The translations under genes and the position numbers were made by a program. Under the pieces are notes generated by a model. It made no database searches. It was not told the origin of the DNA and worked only from the letters and a program-made list of their open reading frames with translations. This document shows, piece after piece, positions 49,828 through 58,653 of a stretch of 64,000 nucleotides of DNA. Every line of letters begins with the position of its first letter. Positions within the stretch are counted from its first letter, which is position 1. The stretch is from Caulobacterales bacterium (GTDB lineage Bacteria; Pseudomonadota; Alphaproteobacteria; Caulobacterales; Caulobacteraceae): positions 1-64,000 of the forward strand of contig JAEKKJ010000016.1 of the NCBI GenBank assembly GCA_019510435.1, in the 5' to 3' direction.

Positions 49828-51615
49828 CTACACCACCCCTTCCGTCACCGCGTTCAGCCGCGCGTACGTCCCACCCTTGCGGACCAGGTCGGCGTGCTTG
49901 CCCTCCTCCACCACGCGGCCGTTCTCGAACACCAGGATGCGGTCGGCGCCGCGGATGGTGGAGAGGCGGTGGGCGATGACGATGGTGGTGCGGCCGACCA
50001 TCAGCTCCTCCATCGCCGCCTGCACCTGGCGCTCGGTCTCCACGTCCAGCGAGGAGGTGGCCTCGTCCAGCACCAGGATCGGCGCGTCGGCCAGGAAGGC
50101 GCGGGCGATCGCCACGCGCTGCCGCTCGCCGCCCGACAGCTTGACCCCGCGCTCGCCCACCAGGGTGTCGTAGCCCTGGGGCAGACGGGCGATGAAGTCG
50201 TGCGCCCGGGCCCGCTTGGCCGCGAGCACGATCTCGTCCTCGGTGGCGTCGGGCCGCGCGTACTTGATGTTGTCGGCCAGGGCCCGGTGGAAGAGGGCCG
50301 GGTCCTGCGGCACCACCGCGATGGCGCGGCGCAGGGAGCCCTGGCTGACCTTGGCCACGTCCTGGCCGTCGATCAGGATCGCGCCCTCCTGCACGTCGTA
50401 GAGCCGCTGGATCAGCTTCACGAAGGTCGACTTGCCCGAGCCCGTCGGGCCGACCAGCGCCACGCGCTCCCCCGGCGCGATGCGCAGGGTGAAGCGGTCG
50501 TAGAGCGGCTGCTCGGCGGACTTGTAGCGGAAGGTCACCCGGTCGAAGACGATCTCGCCCAGGTCGGCGCGGAACACGCGGGCGTCCGGCGCGTCGATCA
50601 CCTGCGGCGACATCTGCGCGTAACGGGCCACGTCCTCGCTGTCGTCAAGGCCGCGCTGGGCCATGCGGATGTTGTCGCCGATGTTGCGCAGATAACCGGT
50701 CATAAGCATGAAGGCGGTGATCGCGAAGGCGATGTCGCCGGCGCTGGCGCGGCCGACGGCCCACTGCCGGACCAGCAGGCCCGTGAGGCCCGCCTGCAGC
50801 AGCACCAGGATCATGTTGTGCGCCAGCCAGAGGTTGGTGAACCGGGTCCAGGTATGGATGGTGGCCGTCCGCCATAGCTCGGTGATGCCGGCGATGCGCG
50901 CCTCTTCCCGCGGCTCCGCGCCGAAGGCCTTCACCGTGGCGTTGGACGAGATCGAGTCCGCCAGCGCTCCGCCGATCCGCGAATCCAGCGCCACCGACTT
51001 CAGGTTCGCCGGGCGCGCGTAGAGCGTGGTCAGCACCAGGTTCGACGCGATGTAGAGCACCACCACGGCAAAGGCGAAGAGGCCCACCAGCGGCCAGCGC
51101 ACCAGCATCATGACGCAGAGGCCGACCAGCACGATCGCTGCCGGACCGAACCAGATCAGCGCCGCGTCGGTGACCACGTCGTAGCCCCACATGGCGCGGC
51201 TGAGGCGGCGCACGGTGGCGCCGGCGAAGGTGTCGGCGTGCCAGTCGGCGGAGAAGGACTGCACGCGCCGGAAGGCCTCGTCGGTCATGTCCTTCATGTT
51301 GTTGGCCGACATCGGGATCAGGAACCGCATGGCCAGGTTCCGGATCAGCGAGAAGGCGAGGTAGACGCCGACGAACAGGCCCCACGCCTGCCAGACCGGG
51401 TCGATGTTGCCCGGGCCACGCCCCACGGCGTCGACCAGCCGCCCGGACGCCCAGGGCAGCGCCAGGTCGAAGGCGATCGCCAGCAGGGTGAAGCCGATCG
51501 TCCCGGCCAGGAGCCAGGGGCGCCGCCCCCAGAAGCCCGCGATGAAGGCGAGCACCTGGCGGTTCTTCAGCACCCTTTCGCGCTGGGCTTCGGTGTCCTC
51601 GTAATGGTCGGTCAT
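49828..51615 (-). CDS. ABC transporter, fused permease-ATPase exporter (595 aa)
   Basis: Type I exporter half-transporter. Six transmembrane helices span about residues 30-320 ([20 protein letters not shown] onward). The ATPase has Walker [14 protein letters not shown] at about 396-408, the signature [14 protein letters not shown], Walker [13 protein letters not shown] and the switch His in VIAHRLST. It resembles MsbA-like/multidrug or lipid exporters; the substrate is not known. The gap to the next gene is 375 bp, and that stretch shows little besides promoter sequence. Confidence 0.92.
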   Translation of the reverse strand: MTDHYEDTEAQRERVLKNRQVLAFIAGFWGRRPWLLAGTIGFTLLAIAFDLALPWASGRLVDAVGRGPGNIDPVWQAWGLFVGVYLAFSLIRNLAMRFLIPMSANNMKDMTDEAFRRVQSFSADWHADTFAGATVRRLSRAMWGYDVVTDAALIWFGPAAIVLVGLCVMMLVRWPLVGLFAFAVVVLYIASNLVLTTLYARPANLKSVALDSRIGGALADSISSNATVKAFGAEPREEARIAGITELWRTATIHTWTRFTNLWLAHNMILVLLQAGLTGLLVRQWAVGRASAGDIAFAITAFMLMTGYLRNIGDNIRMAQRGLDDSEDVARYAQMSPQVIDAPDARVFRADLGEIVFDRVTFRYKSAEQPLYDRFTLRIAPGERVALVGPTGSGKSTFVKLIQRLYDVQEGAILIDGQDVAKVSQGSLRRAIAVVPQDPALFHRALADNIKYARPDATEDEIVLAAKRARAHDFIARLPQGYDTLVGERGVKLSGGERQRVAIARAFLADAPILVLDEATSSLDVETERQVQAAMEELMVGRTTIVIAHRLSTIRGADRILVFENGRVVEEGKHADLVRKGGTYARLNAVTEGVV

Positions 51616-51990
51616 GTCAGGTCTCGATGCGGGGCCGACGGACCGGGACTCCAGCTGGAGCGCGCGCAGGTCCGGCGCAGGCGGCGATGGAAGATGGATG
51701 TGTTTCGGTCGGAGAGGCGGTGGGCTGCAGGCGCGGGCGATCGCTTCGCGTCTATGGCCGGCAAGGCCTGGCGACGAAGCAGATCGGGCGAATTAACGCG
51801 GCGACGGCGGCCCGAGACGCGGGGCGGACGATGCGAACGCTGTCATTCGTACGGCCTCCCTTGGCTGCGCCTCGAAGGTGCGGAAGCTAGGAGCGCGCCC
51901 GGCCCCGGTCAAGAACCGGGTTCGCAGAGGCTCACAGGCCCGGCGCGAGCGGCATTTCAGCCACACCGGAAGGTCTGCTAAGCCCCGGCC
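51616..51990. other. Intergenic region between ABC exporter and ubiA (375 bp), no gene
   Basis: Nothing here looks coding in a convincing frame. Divergent promoters for the exporter and ubiA should lie here. A small hairpin, CCCGGT-CAAGA-ACCGGG, occurs at 51904-51920, about 70 bp before ubiA. No T-run or known operator was recognised. Confidence 0.6.
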
Positions 51991-52914
51991 ATGACTCCGA
52001 CCGCGCCCCTGCCGGACGCCGCGCCCAGCAACTGGGTGGACCGCCATGCGCCGGCGGCGCTGCGGCCGTGGCTGAAGCTGGGCCGCTTGGACCGGCCGAC
52101 CGGCATCTGGCTCCTGATGCTGCCGGGCTGGCAGGGGATCGCCCTCGCCTGCGCCCTGCAGCGGCGCTGGCCCGACCCGGTGCTGCTGGTCCTGTTCTTC
52201 CTGGGCGCGGCGCTGATGCGGTCCGCGGGGTGCGCCTACAACGACATCGTCGACCGCGATATCGACGCCAAGGTGGCCCGCACCGCGGCGCGGCCGATAC
52301 CGGCCGGCCAGATCAGCGTGAAACAGGCCTGGGCTTTCGTGGTGGGCTGCAGCCTGGCCTCGCTGGCGATCCTGGCGGTGCTGCCGCCGCTGGACTGGGC
52401 GCTGGGCGTGGGCTCGCTGGGCCTGGTCGCGGCCTATCCGTTCATGAAGCGCATCACCTGGTGGCCGCAGGCGTGGCTGGGGCTGACCTTCAACTGGGGC
52501 GCGCTGATGGGGTTCGCCGCGGTCGGCGGGAGCCTCAGCCTTGCGGCCCTGCTGCTCTACGCCGGCGGGGTCTTCTGGACCCTGGGCTACGACACGATCT
52601 ACGCCATCCAGGACCTGGAGGACGACGCCCTGGTCGGGGTGAAGTCCACGGCCCGTCGTCTCGGCGCCGGCGCCCCCCGCGCGGTGGCGTTCTTCTACCT
52701 GATGGCCATGGCCTGCGCCCTGGCGGCCGGCGTCCTGGCGCAGCTGGGCGTGGCCTTCAGCGTGGCGCTGATCGCCTACGCCATCCAGCTGGGGCTGCAG
52801 GCGCGGCGCGTCCGCGTGGACGATGGCGCCCTGGCGCTGCAGCTGTTCAGGTCCAACACCTGGGCCGGGCTGATCCTGTTCGTCGCCCTGGCCCTCGGCG
52901 GCGTGCTCAGCTAG
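51991..52914 (+). CDS. ubiA: 4-hydroxybenzoate polyprenyltransferase
   Basis: UbiA attaches the polyprenyl tail to 4-hydroxybenzoate in ubiquinone synthesis, in the inner membrane. The two Asp-rich motifs are NDIVDRDID (about residues 85-93) and YDTIYAIQDLEDD (about 198-210). About 8 hydrophobic segments and the 307-residue length fit the family. The stop TAG is in a CTAG shared with a small convergent frame. Confidence 0.95.
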   Translation: MTPTAPLPDAAPSNWVDRHAPAALRPWLKLGRLDRPTGIWLLMLPGWQGIALACALQRRWPDPVLLVLFFLGAALMRSAGCAYNDIVDRDIDAKVARTAARPIPAGQISVKQAWAFVVGCSLASLAILAVLPPLDWALGVGSLGLVAAYPFMKRITWWPQAWLGLTFNWGALMGFAAVGGSLSLAALLLYAGGVFWTLGYDTIYAIQDLEDDALVGVKSTARRLGAGAPRAVAFFYLMAMACALAAGVLAQLGVAFSVALIAYAIQLGLQARRVRVDDGALALQLFRSNTWAGLILFVALALGGVLS

Positions 52915-53018
52915 CTGCGCCGCGACGCCCAGCCGGGCAGCTGGTGGCCTTTGCGCCGGCGGCCCGTCACCGCCTTGAATGCGTCCGCCATCTTCTCGAG
53001 CACCTTGGTCATGGACAT
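52911..53018 (-). CDS. Very small hypothetical protein (35 aa)
   Basis: The frame starts MSMTKVLEKMADAFKAVTGR and ends in a basic tail, RRKGHQLPGWASRRS. The N-terminal half would make an amphipathic helix. GGGAAT precedes the ATG at a normal distance, and the stop falls in CTAG shared with ubiA, as at other convergent pairs. It is too short to call by coding composition alone; it may be chance. Confidence 0.3.
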   Translation of the reverse strand: MSMTKVLEKMADAFKAVTGRRRKGHQLPGWASRRS

Positions 53019-53202
53019 GATTCCCGTCTGTCCGGCTGTGTGTGGACAGAGGATGGCCTGACGATTTGGACCTTTTCTTATCGCTGCCCGCGACAAACAC
53101 GGCATGGGGGAGCGACAGAACCGCGCAGGTTGCATCCGCCCGCTGCGCCGGACGCGGACCGCAGCGCTCCCGAACTGACCGACGGCGGGGTTTGTGGCTT
53201 CG

Positions 53203-53381
53203 ATTTTGTCCACGAATGCACACGAATGAACACGAATGCGTCCATGATCGACCACCGCCTTCACGCGACAAAAAAAGGAGCGCGAAGCGCTCGGTGGGCC
53301 GCCTGAAAGTTCGTCGAGCTGCGCTGCGTCCCAGGCCAAGCCTCGGCGCATTCGTGTTCATTCGTGTGCATTCGTGGACAA
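53203..53381. repeat. Intergenic long inverted repeat, CCACGAA family, copy 2
   Basis: Arms 53206-53240 and 53347-53381 are perfect reverse complements over 35 bp, with a 106-bp loop. Each arm is three tandem 10-bp units of the form CACGAATGNN. The outer left end ATTTTGTCCACGAA is identical to the outer end of the right arm at 12262, read on the other strand. The loop holds a minus-strand hairpin with a T-run. The element fills most of the 415-bp gap between ubiA and the TetR gene. Confidence 0.9.
53270..53292 (-). terminator. Intrinsic terminator-like hairpin within the repeat loop
   Basis: On the minus strand, GAGCGC-TTC-GCGCTC is followed by CTTTTTTT. The 6-bp stem with a 3-base loop and 7 T residues has the form of a Rho-independent terminator. 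No gene is seen upstream on the minus strand in this gap, so it would stop antisense transcription entering from the TetR side, or it may just be part of the element. Confidence 0.5.
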
Positions 53382-53398
53382 CCGATGCCACGCCCGGC

Positions 53399-53427
53399 TT
53401 GATCGCCGATCTTGTATGGCGTACAAA
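53399..53427 (+). promoter_or_regulatory. Promoter and TetR-type operator of the TetR-desaturase operon
   Basis: A candidate -35 TTGATC (53399-53404), 17-bp spacer and -10 TACAAA (53422-53427) fit a sigma-70-type promoter. The palindrome TTGTA-TGGCG-TACAA at 53412-53426 lies in the spacer and overlaps the -10. A repressor bound here would block the promoter. The expected +1 falls at about 53434, the likely ATG, so the mRNA may be leaderless. Confidence 0.6.
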
Positions 53428-53433
53428 CAAGGG

Positions 53434-54078
53434 ATGGCGAAAGTCCAGGCCCTGGCGGATGTGCGCGCCCCCGAAGCCCGCCTGCGCGAGCCCGGCAAGC
53501 GGATGCGTTCGCGGCTGCTCGATGCGGCGGTGGAGCTGTTCAAGGCCCGCGGCGCGGCCGGCGTGGCGGTGGCCGAGATCGCCGCCGCCGCCGGCGCCTA
53601 TCCCAGCCAGGTGACCTACTATTTCCGCACCAAGGAGGCGCTGTTCGTCGAGGCGGCGTGCCGCGAGGTGCTCTATGTGGCGCGCCAGGCCGAGGCGGCC
53701 GCCGCCGGGGCGCGCAGCGGCTCCGACTACAATCGCCGCCTGGTGGAGACCGTCATCGGCGCGCCGGGCCTGGCGCTATTCGTCGAGGCCCTGTCGCTCA
53801 CCCGGCGCCGCCAGGACCTGGCGCCCCTGATAGAGCGCACCTTCGAGCGGCTGCATGCCGAGGGCGACCGCGCCTATGCCGAGGCCCGCAAGCGGCGCGG
53901 GTGGTCGCAGGCCGAGGACGCCGCCACCGTGGCCCGCCGATTCTGGACCCTGGCCCTGGGCGTGGCGCTGCGCGAAGGCGCCACCGAAGCCTCCGTCGCC
54001 GAGGCCGCGGACGAGATGATGGCCCTGCTGCGGCCGCACCACGCGCCGCCCCTGGCCCCCGTTGCAGGAGACCGCTGA
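53434..54078 (+). CDS. TetR/AcrR-family transcriptional regulator (214 aa)
   Basis: The N-terminal HTH reads SRLLDAAVELFKARGAAGVAVAEIAAAAGA then YPSQVTYYFRTKEALF, clearly TetR. The C-terminal domain is helical and ligand-binding (RRFWTLALGVALREGATEASVAEAADEMM). It is translationally coupled to the desaturase gene (TGATG overlap). It probably represses this operon and senses a lipid or fatty acid. The ATG at 53434 is preferred; an in-frame ATG at 53416 lies within the operator. AAGGG directly abuts the chosen ATG. Confidence 0.85.
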   Translation: MAKVQALADVRAPEARLREPGKRMRSRLLDAAVELFKARGAAGVAVAEIAAAAGAYPSQVTYYFRTKEALFVEAACREVLYVARQAEAAAAGARSGSDYNRRLVETVIGAPGLALFVEALSLTRRRQDLAPLIERTFERLHAEGDRAYAEARKRRGWSQAEDAATVARRFWTLALGVALREGATEASVAEAADEMMALLRPHHAPPLAPVAGDR

Positions 54079-55070
54079 TGGCCGTCGCCGCCCGCGTCGC
54101 CCCGAAGGACTATTTCACCGCCGACGAATGGGCGCCGCTGGCCCGCCGATCGGGTCTCATCGGCTACGCGCTCGTCGCCCACGCCTGGGCGGTGATCTTC
54201 GCCGCCGCCGCCATGGCCATGGCCTGGCCGATCACCATCCCCCTGGCGGTGATGATCATCGGGGCGCGGCAGCTGGGCCTGGCCATTCTCATGCACGACG
54301 CGGCCCACGGCGCCCTGCACCCGAACCTGAAGGTCAACGACGTCCTGGGCGAGTACCTGACGCCGGGCGGCCTGGTGCAGTACCGGGGCTACCACCTGGG
54401 CCACCACAAGTACGCCCAGCAGGCGGAGGATCCGGACCTGGGCCTCTCCGCCCCGTTCCCGATCACGCGCCTGTCGCTGCGCCGCAAGATCGTGCGCGAC
54501 CTCACCGGCCAGACCCATTTCAAGCAGCGCTGGGCGCCGTTCTTCAGACGCCTGGCTCATCCCCAGCCGGGGGAGAGCCGCCTCGGAATCACCCGAAAGT
54601 TCGTCGTCGGCCGCTGGCGCTTCTTCGCCGGTGCGGCCCTGACCGTCGCCGTCACCGCGCCCTTCGGCTACTGGTGGGCCTGGCCGGTGCTGTGGTGGCT
54701 GCCCCAGGCGACCTGGTATCCGATGATCACGCGCCTGCGGAACATCGCCGAGCACGCCTGCGTGCCCAAGGACGAGCCCGACCCCCTGCGCCACGCGCGC
54801 ACCACCCACGCCAACCTCTTGGAGCGGGCGTTCCTGGCCCCCTACTGGGTCAACTACCACTGCGAGCACCACATGTTCATGCATGTGCCGTGCTACCGGC
54901 TGCCCCAGGCGCATCGGCTGCTGAAGGCCAAGGGCGTGCTGCCGAAGATGCTGACCGCCAAGAGCTATCTGGAGGTCCTGCGCCTGGCGTCCAGCCGGCC
55001 CGCCGACCAGGACGCCGGCGGCAGCCTGACGCCCGAGGCCCGCGGCGTGGTGCGCACGGTCATCCAGTAG
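54078..55070 (+). CDS. Fatty acid desaturase family protein (330 aa)
   Basis: Membrane di-iron desaturase. The three His clusters are HDAAHGALH (73-81), HLGHH (106-110) and HCEHH (about 260-264). Hydrophobic helices flank them. The family introduces double bonds or hydroxylates lipids and carotenoids. The control by the adjacent TetR suggests that lipid saturation is sensed. The start overlaps the TetR stop by one base (TGATG). Confidence 0.93.
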   Translation: MAVAARVAPKDYFTADEWAPLARRSGLIGYALVAHAWAVIFAAAAMAMAWPITIPLAVMIIGARQLGLAILMHDAAHGALHPNLKVNDVLGEYLTPGGLVQYRGYHLGHHKYAQQAEDPDLGLSAPFPITRLSLRRKIVRDLTGQTHFKQRWAPFFRRLAHPQPGESRLGITRKFVVGRWRFFAGAALTVAVTAPFGYWWAWPVLWWLPQATWYPMITRLRNIAEHACVPKDEPDPLRHARTTHANLLERAFLAPYWVNYHCEHHMFMHVPCYRLPQAHRLLKAKGVLPKMLTAKSYLEVLRLASSRPADQDAGGSLTPEARGVVRTVIQ

Positions 55071-55107
55071 CCGCCACCCGCCGCCAGATCCCTGCTACAG
55101 GCGGGCG

Positions 55108-55764
55108 ATGATCCCACCCCAGGACCGGCCGCAGTTCATCCTCGACAACACACGCCGCCAGCGTCCGCCGCACACGCCGGAGCTGGAGCTGCACCTGGCC
55201 GACGAGGTCACGCCCATCTGGCGCCTGACCGAGGAGGCCCTGGCCGAGATCGGCCTGCCGCCGCCGTTCTGGGCCTTTGCCTGGGCCGGCGGGCAGGCCC
55301 TGGCGCGCTATGTGCTGGACCATCCCGACCTTGTGGCCGGCCGGCCCGTCGTCGACTTCGCGTCCGGCTCGGGCATCGTCGCCATTGCTGCGGCCAAGGC
55401 TGGCGCATCGCGCGTGCTGGCGGCGGACATCGACCCCTTCTGCGGCGCGGCCCTCAGCCTGAACGCCACCGCCAACGGCGTGGCTGTCGAGTTCACCGGC
55501 GAGGACCTGCTGGACGCCCCGCCGCCCGCGTGGGCCCAGGTGATCCTGGCGGGCGACATCTGCTACGAGAAGCCGCTGGCGGAGCGGGTCATGGCCTGGC
55601 TCGGCGCGGCCCGGGCTGGCGGCGCCACCGTGCTGATCGGCGACCCGGGCCGCAGCTATTTCCCGCGCCAGGGCCTTCAGAAGCTCGCCGAGCACCAGGT
55701 GGCCACGACCCGCGAGCTGGAGGACTTCGAGGTCAAGAAGACCTGCGTCTGGGCGTTGCCCTAG
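55108..55764 (+). CDS. ETFB-lysine-methyltransferase-like (METTL20-type) enzyme (218 aa)
   Basis: The start PPHTPELELHLADEVTPIWRLTEE and PPPFWAFAWAGGQALARYVLDHP are typical of the METTL20/ETFB-KMT group, where the WAFxWxGGQAL segment marks the family. SAM motif I is VVDFASGSGIVAIAAAKAGA and the post-motif IV is ILAGDICYEKPL. Bacterial homologues methylate lysines of the electron-transfer flavoprotein beta subunit. Its stop lies in CTAG shared with the convergent GH95 gene. Confidence 0.88.
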   Translation: MIPPQDRPQFILDNTRRQRPPHTPELELHLADEVTPIWRLTEEALAEIGLPPPFWAFAWAGGQALARYVLDHPDLVAGRPVVDFASGSGIVAIAAAKAGASRVLAADIDPFCGAALSLNATANGVAVEFTGEDLLDAPPPAWAQVILAGDICYEKPLAERVMAWLGAARAGGATVLIGDPGRSYFPRQGLQKLAEHQVATTRELEDFEVKKTCVWALP

Positions 55765-58112
55765 GTCGTCCGGACCAGCTTGCCGGCGCTGACGCCGAGG
55801 GTCGCCGCCTCGCCCGCCAGAAGGGACAGGCCCAGCCGCTCGCCGCCCAGCACCACGCGCAGGTCGCCGGCCCGGTCTGCCCGCAGGCGGGCCCGGGCCA
55901 GCCGCCCGTCCGCCCACCAGACATCGATCCCCACCGCGCCGCGCGCCCGCAGCCCGGTCATGTGCCCGTCCGGCCAGGCGGCAGGCAGCGCCGGCAGCAG
56001 GTGGATCGCGCCGTTGCGGCTCTGCAGGATCATCTCGGTCATGCCGCAGACGCCGCCGAAGTTGCCGTCGATCTGGAACGGCGGGTGGGCGTCGAACAGG
56101 TTCGGATAGGTCCGCTCTGGACCCAGGAGCTGGGTCAGGATCGCGTGCGCGTGGTCGCCCTCTGCCAGCCGGGCCCAGAGGTTGAGGCGCCAGGCCATGG
56201 CCCAGCCGGTGGAGCGGTCCCCGCGGATCTCCAGGGTCCGGCGCGCCGCCGCGGCCAGGGCGGGCGTCACGTCCACCGCGATCTGGTCGGAGGGGAAGAG
56301 GCCATAGAGGTGGGAGACGTGGCGATGATGGATGTCGGCGGCGCCGGCGTCCCAGTCCTCCTGCCACTCCTGCAGCTGGCCCTCGTGGCCGATCCGGTAC
56401 GGCGCGAGCTTGTCGCGGGCGGCGGCGAAATCCGCGGCCAACGGTGCGTCCACGCCCAGGATGCCGGCCGCGGCGATGCAGGCGCTGAAGAGGTCTCGCA
56501 CGATGGCCTCGTCCATGGCCGGGCCCGCCACGAGCGAGGAGCCATGGCCATGGTCGTTCTCCGGCGACAGCGAGGGGTTGGTGACCAGCCGTCCCGTCTT
56601 GGGGTCGACCACCAGCGCGTCGAGGAAGAACAGCGCGGCCCCGCGCATCAGCGGATAGGCCCCAGCCAGGAACCGGCGGTCGCGGCCGTAGTCGTAGTGG
56701 TCCCACAGGTGCTTGCAGAGCCAGGCCCCGCCGGTGGGCCAGACGCCGAACTTGGCGCCGTCGATCGGGGCTGTGGCGCGCCACAGGTGGGTGTTGTGGT
56801 GACAGACCCAGCCGCGGGCGCCGTACATCGTCCTTGCCGTGCGCGCGCCGGTCACGGCGAGGTCCCGGACCATCTCCACCAGCGGCTCGACGCACTCCGC
56901 CAGCGCGGTCGGCTCGGCCGGCCAGTAGTTCATCTCGGTGTTGATGTTGACCGTGTACTTGCCGCCCCAGGGCGGGTTCAGGCTCTCGTTCCAGAGCCCC
57001 TGCAGGTTCGCCGGCTGTCCGCCCGGCCGCGAACAGGCCATCAGGAGGTAGCGGCCGTACTGGTAGTAGAGGGCGGCCAGGGCCGGGTCGTCCGCCGCTA
57101 GGCCCCGGGCGACGCGCACGTCGGTGGGGGCGTCCGCGCCCGCCGTGCGCCCGAAGTCCACGGCGACGCGCCGGAACAGCCGCCGGTGGTCGGCGCGCTG
57201 GGCCTCGACCAAGCCGCTCCAACCCTTTCGCGCCGCCGCGGCCAGCCGCGCCCGGTTGTCGCGCGCCGGATCGCCTGAGACGTCGTCGAACCGGCGGTAG
57301 CTGGTCCCGGCCGCAATGAGCAGCAGCACCTCGTCCGCGCCCCGCACCGCAATCGCTGCCGGCCCGGCCGTGGTCGTCCCGCCCCGCGCCATCACCTGGA
57401 CCCGCGCGTCGACCGTGAGCGCGCCGGCAACGCCGTACTGGCCGGCGTTGCGGCCCGAGAGCACCAGGGTGTGGCCTGCCTCGGTGGCGAAGGTGGCCGC
57501 CAGCGGGGTCTGGAAGCCCAGGTCCAGCGAGACTGCGCGGGGCGTGTCGGCCGTGAGGCGCACGGCGATCACGTCGCCAGGCGCGCTGGCGATGGCCTCG
57601 CGCTGGAACCGCACGCCGCCGCAGGAGAACCGCACCCGCGCCGCCGCGGCGTCCAGGTCGAGCTCGCGCACATAGTCGTCCGCCGCATCGGGCAAGCCCA
57701 CGAACGCCAGGCGCAGCTCACCCAGCGTCTCGTACGACATCTGCCGCAGGGGACGGCCCATGAAGCGCGCGTTCGCCAGCTCAGTGGCCGCGGCATACTC
57801 GCCGGCGTCGATCAGCGCGCGGATCTGCGGCAGCGCCGCCAGGGCCTCCGGGTTGGCCGGATCGTACGGCCCGCCGCCCCACAGGGTGTCCTCGTTCAGC
57901 TGCAGGCGCTCAAGGCTCACGCCGCCGTAGACCATGGCCCCCAGGCGCCCCGTCCCGATCGGGAGGGCCTCGGTCCAGGCCGCCGCCGGCTGGCGATACC
58001 AGAGACGCAGGTCGGCCTGCGGCTCGGACCGCGCCGGGCGCGCAGGGAGCGTCGCCGCCAGGGCCGCCGTCGCGGCTCCGCCGGCGCACACGGTCCTACG
58101 GCTGAATCCCAT
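55761..58112 (-). CDS. Glycoside hydrolase family 95 protein, alpha-L-fucosidase type (783 aa)
   Basis: A leader (SRRTVCAGGAATAALAATL, Tat-like) precedes the GH95 modules: a beta-sandwich N-terminal part (WTEALPIGTGRLGAMVYG, LNEDTLWGGGPYD), an (alpha/alpha)6 barrel with VNINTEMNYWPAEPTALAE, in which the Asn pair fits the base-activating residues of the family, HRHVSHLYGLFPSDQI, and GDRSTGWAMAWRLNLWARL. These enzymes release L-fucose or L-galactose from 1,2-linked glycans. A LacI-type operator lies 49 bp upstream of the start. Confidence 0.93.
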   Translation of the reverse strand: MGFSRRTVCAGGAATAALAATLPARPARSEPQADLRLWYRQPAAAWTEALPIGTGRLGAMVYGGVSLERLQLNEDTLWGGGPYDPANPEALAALPQIRALIDAGEYAAATELANARFMGRPLRQMSYETLGELRLAFVGLPDAADDYVRELDLDAAAARVRFSCGGVRFQREAIASAPGDVIAVRLTADTPRAVSLDLGFQTPLAATFATEAGHTLVLSGRNAGQYGVAGALTVDARVQVMARGGTTTAGPAAIAVRGADEVLLLIAAGTSYRRFDDVSGDPARDNRARLAAAARKGWSGLVEAQRADHRRLFRRVAVDFGRTAGADAPTDVRVARGLAADDPALAALYYQYGRYLLMACSRPGGQPANLQGLWNESLNPPWGGKYTVNINTEMNYWPAEPTALAECVEPLVEMVRDLAVTGARTARTMYGARGWVCHHNTHLWRATAPIDGAKFGVWPTGGAWLCKHLWDHYDYGRDRRFLAGAYPLMRGAALFFLDALVVDPKTGRLVTNPSLSPENDHGHGSSLVAGPAMDEAIVRDLFSACIAAAGILGVDAPLAADFAAARDKLAPYRIGHEGQLQEWQEDWDAGAADIHHRHVSHLYGLFPSDQIAVDVTPALAAAARRTLEIRGDRSTGWAMAWRLNLWARLAEGDHAHAILTQLLGPERTYPNLFDAHPPFQIDGNFGGVCGMTEMILQSRNGAIHLLPALPAAWPDGHMTGLRARGAVGIDVWWADGRLARARLRADRAGDLRVVLGGERLGLSLLAGEAATLGVSAGKLVRTT

Positions 58113-58161
58113 GGTGCGCCTCCTCCCGCCGAACGTGGCGTCGGCATTGGGGCATGCTGCA

Positions 58162-58175
58162 TGATAGCGCTACCA
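58162..58175. promoter_or_regulatory. LacI-family-type operator upstream of the GH95 gene
   Basis: TGATAGCGCTACCA is a near-perfect palindrome around TAGCGCTA, in the style of LacI-family operators; from memory, it is like those known for sugar regulons of Caulobacter, such as the xylose one. It lies 49 bp upstream of the GH95 start and 80 bp before the divergent VOC gene. No LacI gene is in the window, so the regulator would be elsewhere. Confidence 0.6.
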
Positions 58176-58255
58176 ATTCAACCCTGAGGATGCGCCCTGG
58201 ACTCGGGGATGACACCGGCCTAATTTGGAACAAACAAGGAACTTCGGAGGCGAAG

Positions 58256-58597
58256 ATGCACGAGGACGGCAAGGTCGACTATGTGGAGCTGCCCGGCGGC
58301 GACCTGGGCGCGGTCAAGGCCTTCTACGGCGCGGCCTTCGGCTGGACCTTCACCGACTATGGTCCCGCCTACGCGGCCTTCAACGAGGGCCTCGACGGCG
58401 GCTTCCACACCGAAGACGCAGACGCTGTCACCAAGCCGCTGGTGATCCTCTACGCCCATGACCTGGAGGCGATGGAGGCCAAGGTCCGCGCCGCCGGCGG
58501 CCAGATCACCCGGCCGATCTTCAGCTTCCCCGGCGGCCGCCGCTTCCACTTCGCCGACCCGGCCGGCAACGAACTGGCCGTGTGGTGCGAGGGGTAG
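58256..58597 (+). CDS. VOC-family (glyoxalase-like) protein (113 aa)
   Basis: The small single-domain VOC protein starts MHEDGKVDYVELPGGDLGAVKAFYGAAFGW and ends FHFADPAGNELAVWCEG, the PDGN-type final strand of VOC proteins. The function is unknown. The ATG at 58256 is chosen because GGAGGCGAAG precedes it and it opens the fold; the frame is open 34 codons earlier. It is divergent from the GH95 gene with the LacI-type operator in between. Confidence 0.88.
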   Translation: MHEDGKVDYVELPGGDLGAVKAFYGAAFGWTFTDYGPAYAAFNEGLDGGFHTEDADAVTKPLVILYAHDLEAMEAKVRAAGGQITRPIFSFPGGRRFHFADPAGNELAVWCEG

Positions 58598-58653
58598 AAT
58601 CGCAATTTTCGCGCTAGAGCTGTAAGCGGGACGGTTTGGAGGGGGCTCCGGGC

